From Streptomyces sp. NBC_00178 (GTDB taxonomy: Bacteria; Actinomycetota; Actinomycetes; Streptomycetales; Streptomycetaceae): a stretch of DNA of 64,000 bases. The stretch lies in assembly GCF_036206005.1 (NCBI RefSeq), contig NZ_CP108143.1, forward strand, positions 434,001 to 498,000. Direction: 5' to 3'. The notes under the pieces were generated by a model. That model searched no databases. It had not been told where the DNA came from and saw only the letters and a list, made by a program, of their open reading frames with translations. The number at the start of each line of letters is the position of its first letter. Within the stretch, counting starts at the first letter, position 1. This document shows positions 33,289 to 42,589 of the stretch, in pieces. The position numbers and the translations under genes were made by a program.

Positions 33289-33765
33289 ATGCGAACGTTG
33301 CCCGAGGTCACCCGCCGCGATGAATTCGATGCCCTGGTCGTCAGGACCGATCACAGCAGCGAGGAGTCGTGGCAGGCCGTCGCAGCGGCCCTTGCGGAGC
33401 CATGGGGTGATGAGCACTACGAACCGCGTGTCCACGTCATCGACGATCCGGCCTGGGGGGAAGCCTCCGTCGACGAGGTGCAAAGGACGCTCGGCGCCGA
33501 TGAGGACCTGTGCGTCGTCTTCCTTGCCGACCGGGTGACGATGCGGTCCGAGCACCACCCGCTGCTGGCGGTCACCCTGCTGACCCGTGAGGAGTGCGTC
33601 GACGACGAGGACTACGAGCGACTGACGGAGTTCGGAGCTGAGTTCCGTACCGTCCCCGCAGGGATCCACGAGATCCACGCGAACCTGAGCATCGGCAACC
33701 TGGGCTTCGAGGAGTTCGCGGCATGGGCCCATGACGATCCCGAAGGGATTTTCCGGCACTGCTGA
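33289..33765 (+). CDS. DUF6924-like protein
   Basis: A 158-residue acidic soluble protein. It has the pattern that I recall for the actinobacterial DUF6924 family: LPEVTRRDEFDALVVRTD, WGDEHYEPRVHVIDDPAW, HHPLLAVTLLTREEC and FRTVPAGIHEIHANLSIGN. No function is known. The ATG at 33289 is preceded by AGGAG with short spacing. It may be part of a small regulon of secreted-protein or defence neighbours, but no partner is obvious. It ends at a strong hairpin. Confidence 0.75.
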   Translation: MRTLPEVTRRDEFDALVVRTDHSSEESWQAVAAALAEPWGDEHYEPRVHVIDDPAWGEASVDEVQRTLGADEDLCVVFLADRVTMRSEHHPLLAVTLLTREECVDDEDYERLTEFGAEFRTVPAGIHEIHANLSIGNLGFEEFAAWAHDDPEGIFRHC

Positions 33766-33787
33766 CGCACACGCTGGGGCGTTCGTC

Positions 33788-33824
33788 GGCCGCCCACGCC
33801 CCCGACCGCGAGGCGTGGGCGGCC
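33788..33824. terminator. Terminator between convergent genes
   Basis: A 13-bp perfect inverted repeat (GGCCGCCCACGCC at 33788-33800, complement at 33812-33824) has an 11-base loop. It separates the DUF6924-like gene from the convergent methyltransferase gene. Confidence 0.75.
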
Positions 33825-33897
33825 CGCGCCGGTCCGCGGGGATCGGCCGAGGCATGGCGGCGGGCGCAGGGCCGGTCAGTAAGCTGGGAACATCGTG

Positions 33898-34698
33898 TCA
33901 CGGGCGCCGGCCCCACGCCGAGATCATCGGAGCCGTGGCCAGATCGAGCAGGCCGGTGGCGACGTTCGCCAGGTGGCGTTCGACCTCCTCGTCGGTGGCG
34001 ATGCCCTCCCCCACCAGTCGGTCACGGATCTGGCGCACCGTCGCGTCCTCCAGCACCGCGCAGGCCGGCGAGGTGATCGGAAAGTACGCGTCGGCCTGCA
34101 CATCCTCCAGGCCCGCCTCACGCAGTACCCGGGGCAGAGTCCGCCCGTACGCGAGGTCCGCGCCGCGCGCGGCCATGAGGGTACGGAAGCCGGACCGCAG
34201 CCGGTTGGCGAGCCGTTGCTCGGGCCCGGACTCGTCGGGGCACAGGAGCGGCTGCAGCGAAGGGTCCGCGTCCTCCAGGAGAAGGTGACCGCCCGGCCGC
34301 AGCGCACCAACCATCCTGCGCACCGCTTCGGCGCGGTCGGCGACGTGCACCAGGACCAGGCGGGCGTGGATCAGGTCGAACCGGCCGGGAGGCGGGTCCG
34401 CCGCCACGTCGTGGGCCAGGACCTCGATCGTGCCGTCGGCGATGTCCCGGATCCACGACACGTCGATGTCGGTGGCGGTCACCGAGCCTCCGGGGCCCAC
34501 TCTCCGTGCCAGCTCCAGCGGGACGGAGGGCCCTCCCGCACCGACTTCCCAGCAGCGCGCACCGGGACCGATGCCGAGCCGGTCGACATGCCGGAAGGTG
34601 ACCGGATCGAACAGCTCGGCGAGGGCTCCGAAGCGGACCCCCGCCTCCGACTGCGCGTTGTCCAGCAGATAGCCGTGACCGCTGCCGCTCTTCTCCAT
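33898..34698 (-). CDS. Class I SAM-dependent methyltransferase
   Basis: A 266-residue Rossmann-fold methyltransferase. Motif I is ARCWEVGAGGPSVPLELARR, followed by the acidic end of strand 2 (VTATDIDVSW), motif II-like FDLIHARLVLVHVADR and motif III-like LRPGGHLLLEDADP. The C-terminal part (LLCPDESGPEQRLANRLRSG) is helical. The substrate is unknown. It is near a polyprenyl synthase gene on the same strand (208 bases downstream of it), so prenylated or quinone-like substrates are possible but unproven. The ATG at 34698 has a weak ribosome site. Confidence 0.85.
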   Translation of the reverse strand: MEKSGSGHGYLLDNAQSEAGVRFGALAELFDPVTFRHVDRLGIGPGARCWEVGAGGPSVPLELARRVGPGGSVTATDIDVSWIRDIADGTIEVLAHDVAADPPPGRFDLIHARLVLVHVADRAEAVRRMVGALRPGGHLLLEDADPSLQPLLCPDESGPEQRLANRLRSGFRTLMAARGADLAYGRTLPRVLREAGLEDVQADAYFPITSPACAVLEDATVRQIRDRLVGEGIATDEEVERHLANVATGLLDLATAPMISAWGRRP

Positions 34699-34906
34699 AC
34701 GCCGATTCTGGCAGACCCGTCCGACTCGGCCCCGCCTGGCGGGCCTGCGGTCACGGCCGGTGCGCACCGGCCTCCACCGGCGAGCCCGCGGCCGGCACCC
34801 CGTGTCCAGGGAAGCGGTCCGCCGGTGGGGCTCCCGGGTGCGCTGCGGTCCCCCGCAGGAGCGTCCGGTCCGCAACGCAGGTGGCTGCCGCACAGCCCCG
34901 CACGGC

Positions 34907-35995
34907 TCACAGCACCCGCTCGACGCTCCACATCGGCAGGTATTCGAAGAACGCGACTGCCTCCTCGCGCCAGTGGGAGCGCCAGCCGGCCGCCTCGGCC
35001 GCCTCGCGCTCCGCACAGCGGCGCATCTCTGCCCGCATGGTCTCCTCGACTCCGTGGCGCCGTGCGATGGCGCGGACCGCCTCGATGGCGTCCTCGTCGC
35101 ACGCGGGGTCGCCGAGGCAGGAGTCCAGCAGCGCCCTCTCCGCCCTGTCGGCCACTTCGAGAATGGCGTGCACGGTGTAGTTGCGGCGCCCGTCCCGGAT
35201 GTCCGTCCCCGTCGGCTTGCCCATGGTCGTCGCGTCGCCGAACAGGTCCAGGTAGTCGTCACGCATCTGACCGCAGATGCCCGCGAGCATGGCGTAACGA
35301 CGAAGTTCCTTCTCGAAGGCCGCCGGCTGGACACCGGCCGCCAGCAGACCCAGTTGCATGGGCGCGAGGGCCGAATAGCGCGCGCTCTTGAAGTCCGCGA
35401 CCTGGTCCAGGATGTCCTTGCCCGGGGAGTCGGTGAAGTCGCGCTCCATGTCGACGATCTGACCGACGAAGGTCGCGGAGGCCGCCCTCGTCTGCACCTC
35501 GACCATCGCCTGACGTACGGCGAGCGGTGCTGGGGAGTCCAGCAGCACCTGGAGCGCCGAGGTCAGTGCGAGGTCACCGGCGAGCAGGGCGAGCCCGAGC
35601 GCGGCCTGGGGGTGGCCGGGAAACCTGTCCCGGTAGGCGTAGTAGGTCGAGGGACCGCCCCGGCGCGTGGGACTGTCGTCGATGATGTCGTCGTGCACGA
35701 GTGCGTGCGTCTGCAACAGTTCGATGCTGAGTGCTGCTTCGTCGAGCCCTTCGAGGGGCTGGTCCGTGACCAGGCGTGCCGCTTCGTAGAGCAGGGCGAC
35801 CCGCATCCGCTTGCCGCCACGCAGCGACAGGTCTCTGAGGAGATCCACGGCCTCGGGCGTGAAACGACTGAACGACGGCGCCTCCAGCGTGTTGCCCAGT
35901 CGCTGGAAGTACGCCTCGAAGAGGTCCGGGAACCGGCGTTGGTATCCGGCCAGGCGGGACCGGATCTGCGCGGTCAGGGCGGCGGTGTCGGTCAT
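34907..35995 (-). CDS. Polyprenyl diphosphate synthase
   Basis: A 362-residue trans-prenyl transferase that condenses isopentenyl diphosphate onto an allylic diphosphate. Both aspartate-rich motifs are present: HALVHDDIIDDSPTRRGG (first, DDxxD) and GQMRDDYLDLFGD (second). The lysine and arginine substrate ligands near LSLRGGKRMRVALLYEAARL also fit. The residues before the first motif (THALVH) are consistent with C15-C20 or longer products, but chain length cannot be fixed by eye. The ATG at 35995 has GGAG six bases upstream. No terpene cyclase is next to it; the methyltransferase downstream is the only candidate partner. Confidence 0.92.
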   Translation of the reverse strand: MTDTAALTAQIRSRLAGYQRRFPDLFEAYFQRLGNTLEAPSFSRFTPEAVDLLRDLSLRGGKRMRVALLYEAARLVTDQPLEGLDEAALSIELLQTHALVHDDIIDDSPTRRGGPSTYYAYRDRFPGHPQAALGLALLAGDLALTSALQVLLDSPAPLAVRQAMVEVQTRAASATFVGQIVDMERDFTDSPGKDILDQVADFKSARYSALAPMQLGLLAAGVQPAAFEKELRRYAMLAGICGQMRDDYLDLFGDATTMGKPTGTDIRDGRRNYTVHAILEVADRAERALLDSCLGDPACDEDAIEAVRAIARRHGVEETMRAEMRRCAEREAAEAAGWRSHWREEAVAFFEYLPMWSVERVL

Positions 35996-36417
35996 CGGTT
36001 CTCCAGTTCCCGGGCTACGGAGGTCACGCTGCCAGACATCGGGGACCATGCGCGAACATCGTCCGTGCGACCGGCCCTTGTCCGGGCGATCACGCGCGGA
36101 GCCAGTTCGTGAGAGGCGGAAGGTCGTGGTACCGAGGTGGACGTACCGGCGCTTGCCGTGGAATCGCTCGGGCAGGTCACACCCATCCACCCCGGTCCGC
36201 GACCGGGGCGGAACCCCCCGATCAGCTGCCGGTGGTCCCGTCACCGGACGCAAGGCGTTGTGCAGAACGGCAGGAACGGCCGTAGCCGTTCCCCTCGGCT
36301 ACACACTCGGACCACGCCGCCCCCTTGAGGGATGACGCCCCGGACGGACGGCAGGCACACGTCCACGGCTGTCGGGCGGGCCGCGGCCTCAGAGCTCGCC
36401 CGGAGAAGTTCTGGCTG
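35996..36417. other. Intergenic region upstream of the prenyl synthase gene
   Basis: About 420 bases without a convincing gene. A small dyad, GAACGG with CCGTTC, lies near 36271-36288 in a stretch with some AT content (CTACACACTCGG). It may hold the promoter of the prenyl synthase gene. Confidence 0.3.
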
Positions 36418-37101
36418 CTAGGAGTGGGCCGCCTCGGCGAGGACACGGGCGAGTTCGCGAGGGCGGGTGACCATGGGCCAGTGACCCGAGTCGAGGTCCA
36501 CGTACTCGACGTGCGCAGCGCGGGCGAGCTCGGGACTCTCGCCGGCGGCGATCCACCCCTCGGCCTGGGCGGGGGTGAACTCGGGACAGACGACCACGAC
36601 GGGGACGTCGAAGCGGCGCTCGTCGGTCAGGCGCACGACTCCCCTGGCAACCGCCTCGGGGACGGGAACGGCGGAGGCCGCGAAGCGGTCCCGGGCCTGC
36701 CGGTCCAGGTCAGCGGCGTCCTCGCCCTCGAACGGACCCCACCCCGGGAAGGGCATGGCGCCGCCCTCGATCGCGAAGTGGTCGGCATAGGCTCGCCCGT
36801 CGGCGGCGGGGAACCCGCCGATCAAGGCGATCTTGGCCACCTTCTCCGGTCGCGCGTCGCCGGCCAGCCAGGCCAGGGTCGATGCTGCGGAGTGCCCTAC
36901 CACCAGAGGCTTTCCGGGCACCGCGTCGATCGCGGCAAGCACTGCTGCCAGTTGGTCGTCGAGCGTCGCGGAGGCGGCGCCGTCACCCTGACCCGGGAGG
37001 GTGAGCGGCACCGGATGGTGGCCGAGCGTGGTGAGTTCGGGCACGACGTCGTCCCAGGCGGATCCGTCGAGCCACAAGCCGGCGATGAGCAGGATGTCCA
37101 C
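36418..37101 (-). CDS. Alpha/beta hydrolase
   Basis: A 227-residue alpha/beta-hydrolase. The nucleophile elbow is GKPLVVGHSAASTLAWLAG, the oxyanion-hole region is IAGLWLDGSAW, and the catalytic His is in YVDLDSGHWPM. It belongs to the small esterase/lipase-like group and its substrate is unknown. The GTG at 37101 is preceded by GGGAG about eight bases upstream. No neighbour shows a pathway. Confidence 0.85.
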   Translation of the reverse strand: MDILLIAGLWLDGSAWDDVVPELTTLGHHPVPLTLPGQGDGAASATLDDQLAAVLAAIDAVPGKPLVVGHSAASTLAWLAGDARPEKVAKIALIGGFPAADGRAYADHFAIEGGAMPFPGWGPFEGEDAADLDRQARDRFAASAVPVPEAVARGVVRLTDERRFDVPVVVVCPEFTPAQAEGWIAAGESPELARAAHVEYVDLDSGHWPMVTRPRELARVLAEAAHS

Positions 37102-37603
37102 GGCGGTTCTCCCTGGTAGTCGTCAGGTCGGGTTGCGAGCACGCTATCGGGAGGGTCTGACACCGGGCGCCGGTCGGACTGCGGTCTTCGAAAACTGCGG
37201 CTCGACCCGACCCAGCCCGGCGGGGGCTTTGCGGTCAGAGGATCCGCCTCAGCGCCCGAGGTGCGAACCTCGCCGATTCGCCGCTCCCGGGTCCGCGCAC
37301 GCCGCGTGCACCCGCCGCGCGGGTACCGCACGCGCCACCGGGCCCGGCGCGGGCGCGGCGGTATCACTCTACGTGTTCACCGCCTTTCTTTCCGTCGCCG
37401 ACGGGTGCCACCCGCCGAAGTCTGCCGGTCGGGTGTGCCGGCCGGCGTACAGCGAACCGGCGGCCCCGGGCTCCGCACCGCCCTGGGGTCCCCGCCCGAC
37501 TCGACTCGCGGCCGGATGCCCGCAGGCGCAGCCTGGAGGAGGGGCCACCGCCCTCCGCCGGCCGGCGTGGGCCGTCCCGGCGCCCACCGTAGGAGGAGTG
37601 CAG
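37102..37603. other. Intergenic region, no clear gene
   Basis: About 500 bases between divergent genes have no frame with good bias and no strong dyad. The promoters of the hydrolase and zinc-finger genes should be here. Confidence 0.3.
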
Positions 37604-37963
37604 GTGTCTGACGAACACATTCCGGGCATCAATCCGCAGGCGGCCCCGAGCGGTGAGGGCTGCGCCGACTGTCTGCACGGGGACGGGCCCGGCTGGTGGT
37701 TCCATCTACGGCGCTGTGCGGAGTGCGGGCACATAGGCTGCTGCGACACCTCGCCCTCCCAGCACGGCACGAAGCACTTCCAGGAGACCGGCCATGCCGT
37801 GGTCACCAGCTTCGAACCGGGAGAGAACTGGTACTACAACTTCGAGACTCAGCAGGTCTTCGACGGGCCGCCCCTCGCCTCACCGACCTCGCACCCGACC
37901 GGGCAGCCGGTTCCGGGGCCCGCGGGGTCCGTACCGTCCGAGTGGCAGCAGCGGCTGAACTGA
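37604..37963 (+). CDS. UBP-type zinc finger protein
   Basis: A 119-residue protein with one ZnF-UBP domain. The Cys/His pattern is clear: CADC, CAECGHIGCCD, then HGTKHFQETGHAVV with a later NWYYN. In eukaryotes this domain binds the C-terminus of ubiquitin; in actinobacteria, which have Pup instead, its partner is unknown. The C-terminal part (about 85-119) is Pro-rich and disordered. The GTG at 37604 follows AGGAGG by about seven bases. It may be a redox or peptide-tail sensor. Confidence 0.85.
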   Translation: MSDEHIPGINPQAAPSGEGCADCLHGDGPGWWFHLRRCAECGHIGCCDTSPSQHGTKHFQETGHAVVTSFEPGENWYYNFETQQVFDGPPLASPTSHPTGQPVPGPAGSVPSEWQQRLN

Positions 37964-38059
37964 CGACGCCGGGGTGACGCCGTCGGGGCTTCGGGCTGCC
38001 GACCGCCTCCGCACCGCACACAGGCGGCGAGACCCGTGTGCCCGGGGGGCGTGCGGACG

Positions 38060-38680
38060 TCAGTCGCGCACGCGCAGAGCGGTGAGCAGATCGTCCAGGG
38101 GCGCGGGGGCACGCTCGGGTTCCAGGGCTTCGACGAGGACGCGACCGTACTGGATCTTGCGTCCCTTCTTCGTGCCGAGGAATCGCCGCAACTGCTGCTG
38201 TGAGGTGCGGCCCTGTTGTGCGGGCTGCCGCTGGAAGGTCTGGAGGGCACGCAAGTCGCCCTGCTCCTCGACGAGTTCCACCACCCGCGCGACTCCGAGG
38301 GCCCGGATCAGCTCATCCTCCAGATCCGCGGCGCAGACGAAGAAACCGTGCGATGCGGCGCCCGCGCGTTCCAGACCACGGGTGTAGAAGTCGCGCTCCG
38401 CCTCGTCGCACAGTCCCGTGAGGCGAAGGCCCAGGCAGGGCGGTCCCAGAAGGCGGGCGAACCGCCCCACGCTCATCGCGCCGCCCATGGGCAGCACACA
38501 GACACCCTCGTCGGCGAGGTCACGGCCGCGGCTCCCCGCCAGTGCGTCGACCGCGGCGGCGTCGCTGGGCCCCTCGAGCAGGACGACCGCCCGGACACAG
38601 AGCGTCCCGGCCAGCTCGCGCGCGGCTGCGCCGTCACTGCCGGCCGCCCATGCGGTGACAGCACTTCTGAACGCCACCAT
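38060..38680 (-). CDS. TOPRIM-domain protein (OLD-like)
   Basis: A 206-residue protein with a TOPRIM fold: VVLLEGPSDAAAVDALAGSRG (acidic Glu), then GLCDEAERDFYTRGLE (Asp pair) in the expected order. A C-terminal helical region includes LQTFQRQPAQQGRTSQQQLRRFLGTKKGRKI. Streptomycetes carry such TOPRIM nucleotidyl-transferase/hydrolase-like proteins without the ATPase domain of OLD nucleases. A role in nucleic acid repair or as a nuclease is possible. The ATG at 38680 is used, and no ribosome site is evident; GTG at 38689 is an alternative. Confidence 0.75.
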   Translation of the reverse strand: MVAFRSAVTAWAAGSDGAAARELAGTLCVRAVVLLEGPSDAAAVDALAGSRGRDLADEGVCVLPMGGAMSVGRFARLLGPPCLGLRLTGLCDEAERDFYTRGLERAGAASHGFFVCAADLEDELIRALGVARVVELVEEQGDLRALQTFQRQPAQQGRTSQQQLRRFLGTKKGRKIQYGRVLVEALEPERAPAPLDDLLTALRVRD

Positions 38681-38843
38681 GTCGGTCACGGGCTGAGTCT
38701 CCGCCCTCGGCGGCGAGCACGCCAGGCAATTACCGCGGCGCGCCGCGACGTCCGGGCGTCCTGCCGGGCGCGTCAGCCGCGCCATCCACCCGCCGGCAGG
38801 GGGGCGTAGGCTTCGCTCCGTGCGGACGGGGGCGGATGATCAT

Positions 38844-40943
38844 ATGACGACCGAGACGGCTCAGAGGTGGGGTTCGGCCCTCGACTCCGTGGTGGTGTAC
38901 GAGCAGGGGGCCCTGTGCCGCCGCCTCGCCCGGGGCAGCGTAGGGCCGTTCGGGACCGTGCGCGTGGTGGGGCTGCCCCGCTCCATGGACCCGGATTCCC
39001 TCCGGGTGCGGGTCCTGGGACCTGCCGGTGTCCGGGTGCGTGAGGCGCGGGTGGAGATCGAGGCCGAGTCGCCCGACCCCACCGCCCAGGACGGGTTGCG
39101 CGACGAGGTCGAGCGCCTGAGTGAGGCGTGCGCGGCGGCCCGGGGACGACGGGACCGCACGCTCGGTCTCATCGTGGAGATCGGGGCGCTGCGCCCGGTT
39201 CCGCCTCCCCGCAGGCGTGACGAGCCGCACCGGCGCACCCCGGTGGACGCCTGGCTGGAGCTCGGCTCCTTCGTGGACGACCGCCTGCGGGACCTGCACG
39301 ACACGCTCGGGGAGCTGGAGGAGGCCGTGCGGCAGGCCGCGCACGCCCTCGACATCGCTCTCGACCGGCTGGCCCGTGCCTCCACGGACTCCGGAGCCGA
39401 CGCCCCGTCAGCACATCTGCGCACGACCGTGTCGGCTGTCGTGACGGTCGACGTCGCGGACACCTGCGACGCGCGGACGGAGGTGGAACTCGAGGTGGAG
39501 TACGGAGTGCCGGGCGCGGTCTGGGTGCCCGCCTACCGGCTCGCGCACCGGCAGGGCGAACCCACCGGCCGTATGACCCTGCGCGCCTCGATCGCCCAGC
39601 GCACCGGCGAGGACTGGACCGGCGTGTCCGTGGGTCTGGCGACCGCTGATCTGCGCCGGGACAACGGGCTGCCGGAACTGCGCTCGATCCGCATCGGCCG
39701 TCGTCAGCCCTCCCCCGCGCCCTCGGGCTGGCGCGAGCCGCCGCCCGGACTCGGCGACCTGTTCGCCGGATACGACGTGGCCGGCCCTCGCCCGGCCACG
39801 TCGGCGGTGCCGGCGTCCGCGAAGGCCGGGGCCGCTCCGCTGCCGCCGCCGGTCCCGCAGGCCTACGGCGGCCCTCCTCCCGCTGCTCCGGGAGGCCCGG
39901 TTGCGGGCGGCCCGGTGGCTGCGGCGCCGGAGCTCTTCGCGGGCGGGGCGCCTGCCCCCGTTCAGCCCGGCCGGGCGCGTTCGGCCGGCAGGCCGGTCAC
40001 GTCAGCCGCTCCCGTGGCACCCCAGGCTCCGGCCGGGATCGTGCCGCCCGGACCCCCGGCTCCGGGCGGGCCGGTGCCTTCCGCGCCCCGGATTCCCGAG
40101 TCGGGCCCGCCGCAGCCGCGTGCTGCCGATCTGGACTACGCCGCCCTCGTCCTGGCGGGGCCCGAGGAGCAAGGCGCGCGCAGGGGGCGCCTGTTCACCG
40201 GATCCCCCTCCGATCCGGTGGCCGCGGAGTACCGCAGGCGCGCCGGATCGGTGGCCGGTCTGCCGTTGCCCGGCCACGCCGTGCGGCCGCGGGAGTCGGC
40301 AGGCTCCTTCGACCACCGTTTCGACACCGCGTCGCGCGTCGACATCCCGTCGGACGGGACCTGGCACACCGTCACCATCGGCGAGATCCCGCTCGGCCTG
40401 GAGACGGAGTACCTGTGCGTCCCGTCGGTCGAGCAGGCGGTGTACGCCACGCTCGTCGTCTCCAACTCCACCGGCCAGGCCCTGCTGGCCGGGCCGGTGG
40501 AAGTCACCCTCGACGACGAGTTCCTGCTGACCACCGCGCTCCCCACGCTGGCACCCGGCGGCGTACGCAGAGTCGGGCTCGGACGCGCCGAAGGCATCGA
40601 GGTGACCCGGCGCACCTCCGTGCACGAGTCCACCTCGGGACTGCGCAACAACGTCACCGTGCTGGATCACCAGGTCCGTCTGGAACTGGCGAACAGGCTC
40701 ACCCGGCCGGTCGTCCTCGAGGTCCGCGAGCGGGTGCCCGTCAGTTCCGAGGCGGACGTGCGTATCGAGGAGCGGGCAGGCTGGACCACCCCCGAGGAAG
40801 GGCCCGGGCCGGATCGTCATGCCCCGGGCACCCGCATCCGGCGGGTCGACCTGCCCGCCGGGGGCACGGCAGCGCTCGACGGCGGCTACGAGATCAGAAT
40901 CCCGGCCGGCAAGGCCATCGTCGGCGGAAACCGCAGGAGCTGA
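38844..40943 (+). CDS. DUF4139/DUF4140-domain protein (MuiA-like), large paralogue
   Basis: A 699-residue protein of the mucoidy-inhibitor MuiA-like family. The N-terminal DUF4140 domain begins SVVVYEQGALCRRLARGSV, followed by a coiled-coil segment (about 85-180). The C-terminal DUF4139 domain starts near VEYGVPGAVWVPAYRL and includes ASIAQRTGEDWTG and LGLETEYLCVPSVEQAVYATLVVSNSTGQALLAGPVEV. A Pro/Ala/Gly-rich linker (about 305-440) is inserted in DUF4139, which is unusual and differs from the next gene. Function is unknown; links to cell surface or membrane stress have been suggested for distant relatives. It overlaps nothing and forms a tight operon with the following gene (7 bases apart). 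Confidence 0.85.
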   Translation: MTTETAQRWGSALDSVVVYEQGALCRRLARGSVGPFGTVRVVGLPRSMDPDSLRVRVLGPAGVRVREARVEIEAESPDPTAQDGLRDEVERLSEACAAARGRRDRTLGLIVEIGALRPVPPPRRRDEPHRRTPVDAWLELGSFVDDRLRDLHDTLGELEEAVRQAAHALDIALDRLARASTDSGADAPSAHLRTTVSAVVTVDVADTCDARTEVELEVEYGVPGAVWVPAYRLAHRQGEPTGRMTLRASIAQRTGEDWTGVSVGLATADLRRDNGLPELRSIRIGRRQPSPAPSGWREPPPGLGDLFAGYDVAGPRPATSAVPASAKAGAAPLPPPVPQAYGGPPPAAPGGPVAGGPVAAAPELFAGGAPAPVQPGRARSAGRPVTSAAPVAPQAPAGIVPPGPPAPGGPVPSAPRIPESGPPQPRAADLDYAALVLAGPEEQGARRGRLFTGSPSDPVAAEYRRRAGSVAGLPLPGHAVRPRESAGSFDHRFDTASRVDIPSDGTWHTVTIGEIPLGLETEYLCVPSVEQAVYATLVVSNSTGQALLAGPVEVTLDDEFLLTTALPTLAPGGVRRVGLGRAEGIEVTRRTSVHESTSGLRNNVTVLDHQVRLELANRLTRPVVLEVRERVPVSSEADVRIEERAGWTTPEEGPGPDRHAPGTRIRRVDLPAGGTAALDGGYEIRIPAGKAIVGGNRRS

Positions 40944-40950
40944 CCACCTC

Positions 40951-42510
40951 ATGACCACCGCCCCGGAACCCATCGCCCTTCCGGTCACCGCCGTCACCTG
41001 CCTGGAGGACCGCGCGCACGTCGAGCGCTCCGCCGAGCTCGATCTGCAGGCGGGCGTCCAGCGGCTGCGTCTGGGGCCCGTCAGCGCCTTGGCTGTCGAC
41101 CGCACCCTGCACGCCGAACTGACGGCCGAGCACCCGGCCTCCGTGCTCGACCTGCGGATCGTACGCACGTGGACGCCGCGCGAGCCGGTGCCGTCCGCCG
41201 ACGACTCCGCCCTGCGTCTTCGGATACGGGCGCTCGAAGGGCGGCAGCTCGCGCTCGCCCGGCGCCGAGAGCGCCTTGAGACCCGGATCGACCTGCTCGA
41301 CCGCCTGGCCGCCGATCTGCTGCGGGAGATCGGCGAGGGTGCCGGCCACGGGGAGACCGACCCGCCCCGCTGGGCCGGTGAACTGGACCGCCTGGACGGC
41401 GAGCGCGACACGGCCGGCGAACAACTACGCCTGGTGCAGAAGGAGATGGCCGAGGTTTCCGGTCATCTGGACGAGGTGCGGAGCGCGGTGAACGCTTCGG
41501 AGGGGGAACCCGCCGAGCTGACGGCGTACATCGAGCTGACCGTGGAGTCGGCTGCCGCCGGAGGGGTCGGACTGCGGTTGGGCCATCTCACCCCCTGTGC
41601 TCTGTGGCGTCCCGCCTACCGTGCGGTGCTGGACGGCGGCTCCGTGACTCTGGAGACCGACGCGATGGTCTGGCAACGCACCGGCGAGGACTGGTCGGAC
41701 GTGCGGCTGACCCTGTCGACCGCGCGTTCCGCGCTCGCCGGAGATCCGCCGCGTCTCGCCGAGGACCGGCTGACACTCACGGACCGTTCCGCCGCGGACC
41801 GCCGCACCGTGGACGTCGAACTGCGCGAGGAGGAGACGGGGAACCTGCGCCCCGCCCCGGTGATCGGGTTGCCCGGGGTGGACGACGGCGGCGAGGCCCG
41901 GGTGCTGCGGGCTCCCGCCCCGGTGTCCGTACCCGGTGACGGGCGGGCCCACCGGGTACCGCTCTCCGCCTTCACGACGGCCGCGCGCAGTGAGTACGCG
42001 TGTGCGCCGGAGCTCTCCGCTCTGGTCACGAGGGTGGTGCGGTTCGACAACCTGGCCGGCCACGCCCTGCTCGCCGGGCCGGTGGACCTGGTCAGGGACA
42101 GCGGTTACAGCGGCCGCGGCACACTGGCGTTCACCGCCCCTGGCGCTTTTGTCGAACTGCCCTTCGGGAGCTGCGACGACCACCGTGTGGTCCGGCGGGC
42201 GGAGGAGTCTCGCGACACCACGGGCATCACCCAGCGGACCGTGGTCACGCGCACGGTACGCCTGCACATGTCGCGGTTCAGTGCCCCGGACGCACGGGGA
42301 GACAGGGTCGTCGCCCTGCGGGAGAGGATTCCGGTGTCCGAGGTCTCCTCCGTGGAGGTGCGGCTGCGCACGGAGTCCTGCTCGCCCGTGCCCGACGAGG
42401 TGGACGCCGAGGGCATCGTCCGCTGGGACGTCCCACTGCCGCCGGACGGCCACCGCACGGTCACCCTGGTCTACGAGGTGTCGGCGAGCGCCAAGGTCAC
42501 CGGCCTCTGA
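40951..42510 (+). CDS. DUF4139/DUF4140-domain protein, compact paralogue
   Basis: A 519-residue relative of the preceding protein. It has DUF4140 (TAVTCLEDRAHVERSAELD), a coiled-coil (ALRLRIRALEGRQLALARRR), and DUF4139 (LGHLTPCALWRPAYRAV, MVWQRTGEDWSDVRLTLSTAR, ARSEYACAPELSALVTRVV). The Pro-rich insert of its neighbour is missing. It probably arose by duplication, and the two proteins may act as a pair. The ATG at 40951 is seven bases after the upstream stop codon, with AGGAG 11 bases upstream. A hairpin follows, so the operon likely ends here. Confidence 0.85.
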   Translation: MTTAPEPIALPVTAVTCLEDRAHVERSAELDLQAGVQRLRLGPVSALAVDRTLHAELTAEHPASVLDLRIVRTWTPREPVPSADDSALRLRIRALEGRQLALARRRERLETRIDLLDRLAADLLREIGEGAGHGETDPPRWAGELDRLDGERDTAGEQLRLVQKEMAEVSGHLDEVRSAVNASEGEPAELTAYIELTVESAAAGGVGLRLGHLTPCALWRPAYRAVLDGGSVTLETDAMVWQRTGEDWSDVRLTLSTARSALAGDPPRLAEDRLTLTDRSAADRRTVDVELREEETGNLRPAPVIGLPGVDDGGEARVLRAPAPVSVPGDGRAHRVPLSAFTTAARSEYACAPELSALVTRVVRFDNLAGHALLAGPVDLVRDSGYSGRGTLAFTAPGAFVELPFGSCDDHRVVRRAEESRDTTGITQRTVVTRTVRLHMSRFSAPDARGDRVVALRERIPVSEVSSVEVRLRTESCSPVPDEVDAEGIVRWDVPLPPDGHRTVTLVYEVSASAKVTGL

Positions 42511-42589
42511 GCCGGGGCGGCGGCCGGAGCGGGCCTCCACCACCCCGTCGCCGGGCAGTGCGCCCCGCGGCCCCGCTGTGGTTCCCGCG

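Noticed and set aside
34907..35995. Terpene biosynthetic cluster around the polyprenyl synthase
   Set aside because: No terpene cyclase, P450 or prenyl-tailoring gene adjoins it, and only a methyltransferase of unknown substrate is near.
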